Assembly (NCBI RefSeq): GCF_027887165.1
Contig: NC_077227.1
Location: 445,966,462-446,030,461, forward strand
Direction: 5' to 3'
From: Monodelphis domestica
Lineage: Eukaryota; Chordata; Mammalia; Didelphimorphia; Didelphidae
Length of the DNA: 64,000 bases
Below are positions 58,922-64,000 of the stretch, one piece after another (the first letter of the stretch is position 1; every line of letters begins with the position of its first letter). Made by a program: the position numbers and the translations under genes. The notes beneath the pieces were generated by a model. It saw only the letters and a program-made list of their open reading frames with translations. It was not told where the DNA came from and searched no databases.

Positions 58922-61900
58922 ATGTCAGAATTAGAGGAGGATATCAAAATGCCAGGGAGTCCACAAGTAACAATCATAACTTTGAACGTGAATGGGATGA
59001 ACTCATCCATAAAACATAGACGAATAGCAGAATGGATTAGAATCCAAAACCCTACCATATGTTGTCTTCAAGAAACACACATGAGCCGGGTAGACACCCA
59101 CAAGGTCAGAATTAAAGGATGGAGTAAGACCTTCTGGGCCTCAACTGATAGAAAGAAGGCAGGAGTTGCAATCAGGATATCTGATGAAGCCAAAGCAAAA
59201 ATAGACCTGATTAAAAGGGAAGGTAAATATATTTTGTTAAAAGGGACTTTAGATAATGAGGAAATATCAAGAATCAACATGTATGCACCAAATAGTATGG
59301 CACCCAAATTTCTAATGGAGAAACTAGGAGAATTGAAGGAGGAAATAGACAGTAAAACCATATTAGTGGGAGATTTGAACCAACTGCTATCAAATTTAGA
59401 TAAATCAAATCAAAAAATAAATACGAAAGAGGTAAAAGAAGTGAATGTAATCTTAGAAAAATTATACTTAATAGACATATGGAGAAAAATAAATAGGGAC
59501 AAAAAAGAAATACACATTCCTCTCAGCACCACATGGCACATTCACAAAGATTGACCATATACTAGGTCACAGAAACATGGCATACAAATGCAGAAAAGCA
59601 GAAATAATAAATGCAGCATTTTCAGATCATAAGGCAATAACAATAATGATCAGAAAGAGTACATGGAGAACCAAACCAAAAATTAATTGGAAATTAAATA
59701 ATATGATGCTCCAAAATCGATTTGTTAGAGAACAAATCATAGGAACAATTAATAATTTCATTGAAGAAAATGACAATGGTGAGACATCCTTTCAAACCTT
59801 ATGGGATGCAGCCAAACCAGTAATCAGAGGAAAATTCCTATCCCTGAGTGCATATATTAACAAACTAGGGAAGGCAGAGATCAATGAATTGGAAATGTAA
59901 ATTAAAAAAACTTGAAAGTGAACAAATTAAAACCCCCCAGAAGAAAACCAAATTAGAGATCCTAAAAATTAAGGGAGAAATTAATAAAATCGAACGTTAT
60001 AGAATTATTAAACTAATAAATAAGACTAGAAGCTGGTACTTTGAAAAAACAAACAAAATAGACAAAGTACTGGTCAATCTAATTTAAAAAAAGGAAAGAA
60101 GAAAAGCAAATTAACAGCATCAAAGATGAAAAGGGGGACACCACCTCCAATGAAGAGGAAATTAAGGCAATAATTAAAAATTACTTTGTCCAATTATATG
60201 GAAATAAATATACCATTCTATTCGATATGGATGAATATTTACAAAAATATAAAATGCCTATACTAATAGAAGAAGAAATAGAAATCTTAAATAATCCCAT
60301 ATCAGAAAATGAAATCCAACAGGCCATCAAAGGACTCCCTAAGAAAAAATCCCCAGGGCCTGATGGATTCACAAGTGAATTCTATCAAACATTCAAAGAA
60401 CAGCTAATCCCAATACTATACAAACTATTTGACATAATAAGCAAAGAAGGAGTTCTACCAAACTCCTTTTATGACACAAACATGGTATTGATTCCAAAAC
60501 CAGGCAGGTCAAAAACAGAGAAAGAAAATTATAGACCAATCTCCCTAATGAATATAGATGCAAAAATCTTAAATAGGATACAAGCAAAAAGACTCCAGCA
60601 AGTGATCAGAAGGGTCATCCACCATGATTAAGTAGGATTTATACCAGGGATGCAGGGCTCTTTCAATATTAGGAAAACCATCCACATAATTGACCATATC
60701 AACAAGCAAACCAACAAAAACCACATGATTATCTCAACAGACACAGAAACAGCCTTTGATAAAATACAACACCCATTCTTATTAAAAACACTAGAAAGCA
60801 TAGGGATAGAAGTGTCATTCCTAAAAATAATAAACAGTATATATCTAAAACCATCAGCTAATATCATCTGCAATGGGGATAAACTAGATGCATTCCCAAT
60901 AAGATCAGGAGTGAAACAAGGATGCCCATTATCACCTCTACTATTTGACATTGTACTAGAAACACTAGCAGTAGCAATTAGAGAAGAAAAAGAAATTGAA
61001 GGCATCAAAATAGGCAAGGAGGAGACCAAGTTATTGCTCTTTGCAGATGATATGATGGTCTACTTAAAGAATCCTAGAGATTCAACCAAAAAGCTAATTG
61101 AAATAATCAACAACTTTAGCAAAGTTGCAGGATACAAAATAAACCCGCATAAGTCATCGGCATTTCTATATATCTCCAACACAGCTCAGCAGCAAAAACC
61201 AGAAAGAGAAATCCCATTCAAGATCACCTTAGACAAATTAAAATACCTAGGAATCTATCTCCCGAGACAAACTCAACTACAAAACATTCTCCACACAACT
61301 AAAACTAGACTTGAGCAATTGGAAAAACATTAACTGCTCATGGATAGGATGAACCAATATAATAAAAAAGAACATCCTACCCAAACTTATTTATCTATTT
61401 AGTGCCATACCCATTGAACTCCCAAAAAATTTCTTTACTGATTTAGAAAAAACCATAACAAAGTTCATTTGGAATAACAAAGGATCAAGGATATCAAGGA
61501 AAATAATGAAAAAAAAATACAAAGAAAGGGGGCCTTGCAGTCCCAGATCTCAAACTATATTACAAAGTCATCAAAACAATTTGGTACTGGCTAAGAAACA
61601 GAAAGGAAGATCAGTGGAATAGTCTTGGGGCAAGTGACCTCAGAAAGACAGTATATGATAAACCCAAAGATCCCAGCTTTGGGGACAAAAATCCACTATT
61701 CAATAAAAACTGGTGGGAAAATTGGAAGACAGTGTGGGAGAGATTAGATTTGGATCAACACCTCACACCCTACACCAAGATAAACTCAGAATTGGTGAAT
61801 GACTTGAACATAAAGAAGGAAACTATAAGTAAACTAAGCAAACACAGAATAGAATACATGCCAGACCTTTGGGAAGGGAAAGACTTTAAAACCAAGCAAG

Positions 61901-62730
61901 ACATAGAAAGAGTCACAAAATGTAAAATAAATAATTTTGATTACATCAAATTAAGAAGGCATTGTACAAACAAAACCAATGCAACTAAAATCAGAAGGGA
62001 ATCAACAAATTGGGAAACAGTCTTCATAAAAACCTCTGACAACGATTTAATTACTCAAATTTACAAAGAGCTAAATCAACTGTACGAAAAATCAAGCCAT
62101 TCTCCAATTGATAAATGGGCAAGGGACATGAATAGACAGTTTTCAGATAAAGAAATCAAAACTATTAATAAGCACATGAAAAAGTGTTCTAAATCTCTTC
62201 TAATCAGAGAGATGCAAATCAAAACAACTCTGAGGTATCACCTTACACCTAGCAGGTTGGCTAACATGACAGCAAAGGAAAGTAATGAATGCTGGAGGAG
62301 ATGTGGCAAAGTAGGGACATTAATTCATTGCTGGTGGAGTTGTGAATTGATCCAACCATTCTGGAGGGCAATTTGGAACTATGCCCAAAGGGCAATAAAA
62401 GACTGCCTGCCCTTTGATCCAGCCATAGCACTGCTGGGTCTGTACCCCAAGGATATAGTAAGGAAAAAGGCTTGTACAAGAATATTCATAGCTGCACTCT
62501 TTGTGGTGGCCAAAAATTGGAAAATGAGGGGATGCCCTTCAATTGGAGAATGGCTGAACAAATTGTGGTATATGTTGGTGATGGAATACTATTGTGCTAA
62601 AAGGAATAATAAAGTGGAGGAATTCCATGGAGACTGGAGCAACCTCCAGGAAGTGATGCAGAGCGAAAGGAGCAGAACCAGGAAAACATTGTACACAGAA
62701 ACTGATATACTGTGGTATAATCGAACATAA
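58922..62730 (+). pseudogene. L1 ORF2 (endonuclease-reverse transcriptase), broken
   Basis: Starts MSELEEDIKMPGSP. Endonuclease marks: NVNGM, CCLQETHM, NMYAPN, VGDLN, then after a frameshift near 59550, IDHILGH and SDHKAI (about 59615). RT marks: [15 protein letters not shown] (60340), [42 protein letters not shown] (61033-61068). C-terminal zinc-like box CWRRC...HCWWSC (about 62290-62345). Breaks: frameshifts near 59550, 59880-60220 and 61330-61730, and a TAA at 60629-60631. Catalytic motifs are still readable. Confidence 0.92.
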
Positions 62731-63550
62731 TGGAATTCTCAATTAGTGTCAATGCAATGTCCCTAAACAATTTGCAGGGATATAGGGGGAAAAAAAACCA
62801 CTATCCACAAGCAGAGGACAAACTGTGGGAGTAAAAACACCAAGGAAAAGCAATTGCTTGACTACAGGGGTTGAGGGGACATGTCTGAGGAGAGACTCTA
62901 AATGAACACTCTAATGCAAATACCAACAACATGGCAATGGATTTGAATCAAGAACACATGTGATACCCAGTGGAATTGCTTGTCGGCTATGGGAGAGGTT
63001 GGAGGAAAAGAAAATGATCTTTGTCTCCAATGAATAATGTCTGGAAATGACCAAATAAAATAATGTTAAAATAAAATAAAATAAAATATTAAAAAAAAGA
63101 ATGGTCAGTCCTGTGAAAACATCTACTGTGATTGGTATATGTGAGAATTTAGGGGAGGTGACATAGGAGAAAATTCTCTTTAAAAGGAGGTCAGAAAGGC
63201 CTCTGAAAATGTCAGCTTGCCAAAGCTGAATTGGAGGGCTCAGTGGCTGAACTTAGTGGAGCTGAGGAGCTAAACTGGAGGGTCTCTCTGAACACTAGAA
63301 TCTTGCTTAGGACAAATCTTGTGGTGAGTGGATTAAAGACTGACTGGTCTCTCTTAAGGCTTAAGCCTAGACTGGCCTAGGCTGGCCTAGGCTTTTTTCC
63401 TACTATTCCCTCTTACTCTGTCTCTCTCTCTTTCCTTGATTCCTTATTTGTATTAATTAAAATCTCCACAAATCCCAGCTGACCTGGGTATTTCATATTT
63501 GGGAATATTTCCCATGGCAACCACTTTATTTTTAATATAAAATCAAGACA

Positions 63551-64000
63551 CTAAAAGTTATCTTTACCAGTGTGGCCAAAACCAGTTTGGCCATCTACAC
63601 ATTTTCTCGGTCACAGTTTATGGCAACCAGTCTTTTAACTGTAACACTCCTCTATCCTGTAAATTCACAAAGAAGACACAGATGCAGAGAAGAGAGCAAC
63701 ATAACCTTTGTAAAAATTAAATTAGTTTCTCTACCAAAATTATTATATTTTCATGAGGTTTATTAAAGATTATTAGAAATCAAGGATAAAGAAATACAAA
63801 ATAAGAAAAGCACATGCCTAGGGCTGATTAGCCCATTCACATTTCACTTACTACATCTTGCATACTGATTAGAGAGATGCTTGTATTTAGAAGCAGAAGA
63901 AGAGAGAGCTTGGGAGGCAGAGAGCCCTTTAAATACTAAATTGTGTTCTTGCACTCAGGTGAGGACTCAGGTGAGATTATCGAGAATTCTGGGAAGTACC
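63551..64000. other. Right edge, nothing recognised
   Basis: AT-rich sequence after the type B LTR to the window end. No gene, RNA or repeat supported. Confidence 0.4.

Larger units (their letters stand above)
56239..63096 (+). mobile_element. Full-length L1 retrotransposon, inactive
   Basis: 6858 bp from 'aggcttctggtcaagatgga' to an A-rich tail, flanked by 'aagaatggtcagtc' at 56225-56238 and 63097-63110 (14-bp target duplication, no mismatch). Order: GC-rich 5'UTR with repeated units, ORF1 remains, a long spacer, ORF2, 3'UTR, then '(aaaat)n' and A tail. Both reading frames are broken, so it cannot move by itself. The perfect duplication suggests moderate age. Confidence 0.95.
55817..63550 (+). 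mobile_element. Solo LTR, type B, split by a full-length L1
   Basis: LTR parts at 55817-56238 and 63097-about 63550. Blocks match the type B copy at 46 kb: 'gttaagaccattccccattt', 'ctgaacaatgaaaagtactt', 'ctactgtgattggtatatgt', 'cttgtggtgagtggattaaa', 'gggaatatttcccatggcaa'. Outer ends are approximate. No coding region. Confidence 0.75.

Noticed and set aside
62261..62742. Minus-strand open frames opposite ORF2 of the L1 (also at 2571-3074)
   Set aside because: Shadows of the conserved ORF2 C-terminus on the other strand.

Overview
This window looks like nuclear DNA of a marsupial mammal; I cannot name the species. The evidence is the repeat content. There are many copies of a tRNA-headed SINE whose body runs from a 'ggcagctgggtggctcagtggat' head to a 'gattctaagatggaaggtaagggtt' tail. 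There are CORE-SINEs of the Mar1 type ('gagaaggaaatggcaaaccac' tail), old L2 and MIR remnants, non-primate-type L1 elements, and solo LTRs of endogenous retroviruses. Most of the sequence is AT-rich, intron-like and intergenic DNA.

The one protein-coding gene I can support is on the minus strand, from a CpG-island promoter near 44.4-44.7 kb to a poly(A) signal at 8940-8945. I rebuilt it by hand as one untranslated first exon plus nine coding exons. All introns are GT-AG, all phases are compatible, and the reading frame stays open for 404 codons. Exons 5-7 resemble nuclear receptor coactivator 5 (NCOA5), including its aminoacyl-tRNA-synthetase-type anticodon-binding fold and its LXXLL box. The protein is shorter, lacks NCOA5's long RD/RS-rich N-terminus, and ends in a proline-rich tail with three LLPTP motifs. 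I treat it as an NCOA5-like paralogue.

Layout. 1-8.9 kb: intergenic DNA downstream of the gene, with a Mar1 end, L2, two L1 3' fragments and SINEs. 8.9-44.7 kb: the gene; its introns carry SINEs, L2, MIR, L1 3' pieces, two probable solo LTRs, and a 208-bp near-perfect foldback element nested in an L1 3'UTR. 43.7-44.8 kb: purine-rich flanks around the CpG island. 44.8-64 kb: a transposon graveyard upstream of the gene. It holds a Tigger-like DNA transposon invaded by one LTR, which was invaded by a second LTR; a decayed L1 split by another copy of the second LTR; and a full-length but dead L1 (56239-63096) that split another copy of the first LTR, with a 14-bp target duplication.

I saw no tRNA or rRNA gene, no CRISPR array, and nothing bacterial. 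No clearly new multi-gene system is present. The most distinctive items are the NCOA5-like gene, the foldback element, the tandem-unit 5'UTR of the L1, and the layered insertions that give a relative age order.
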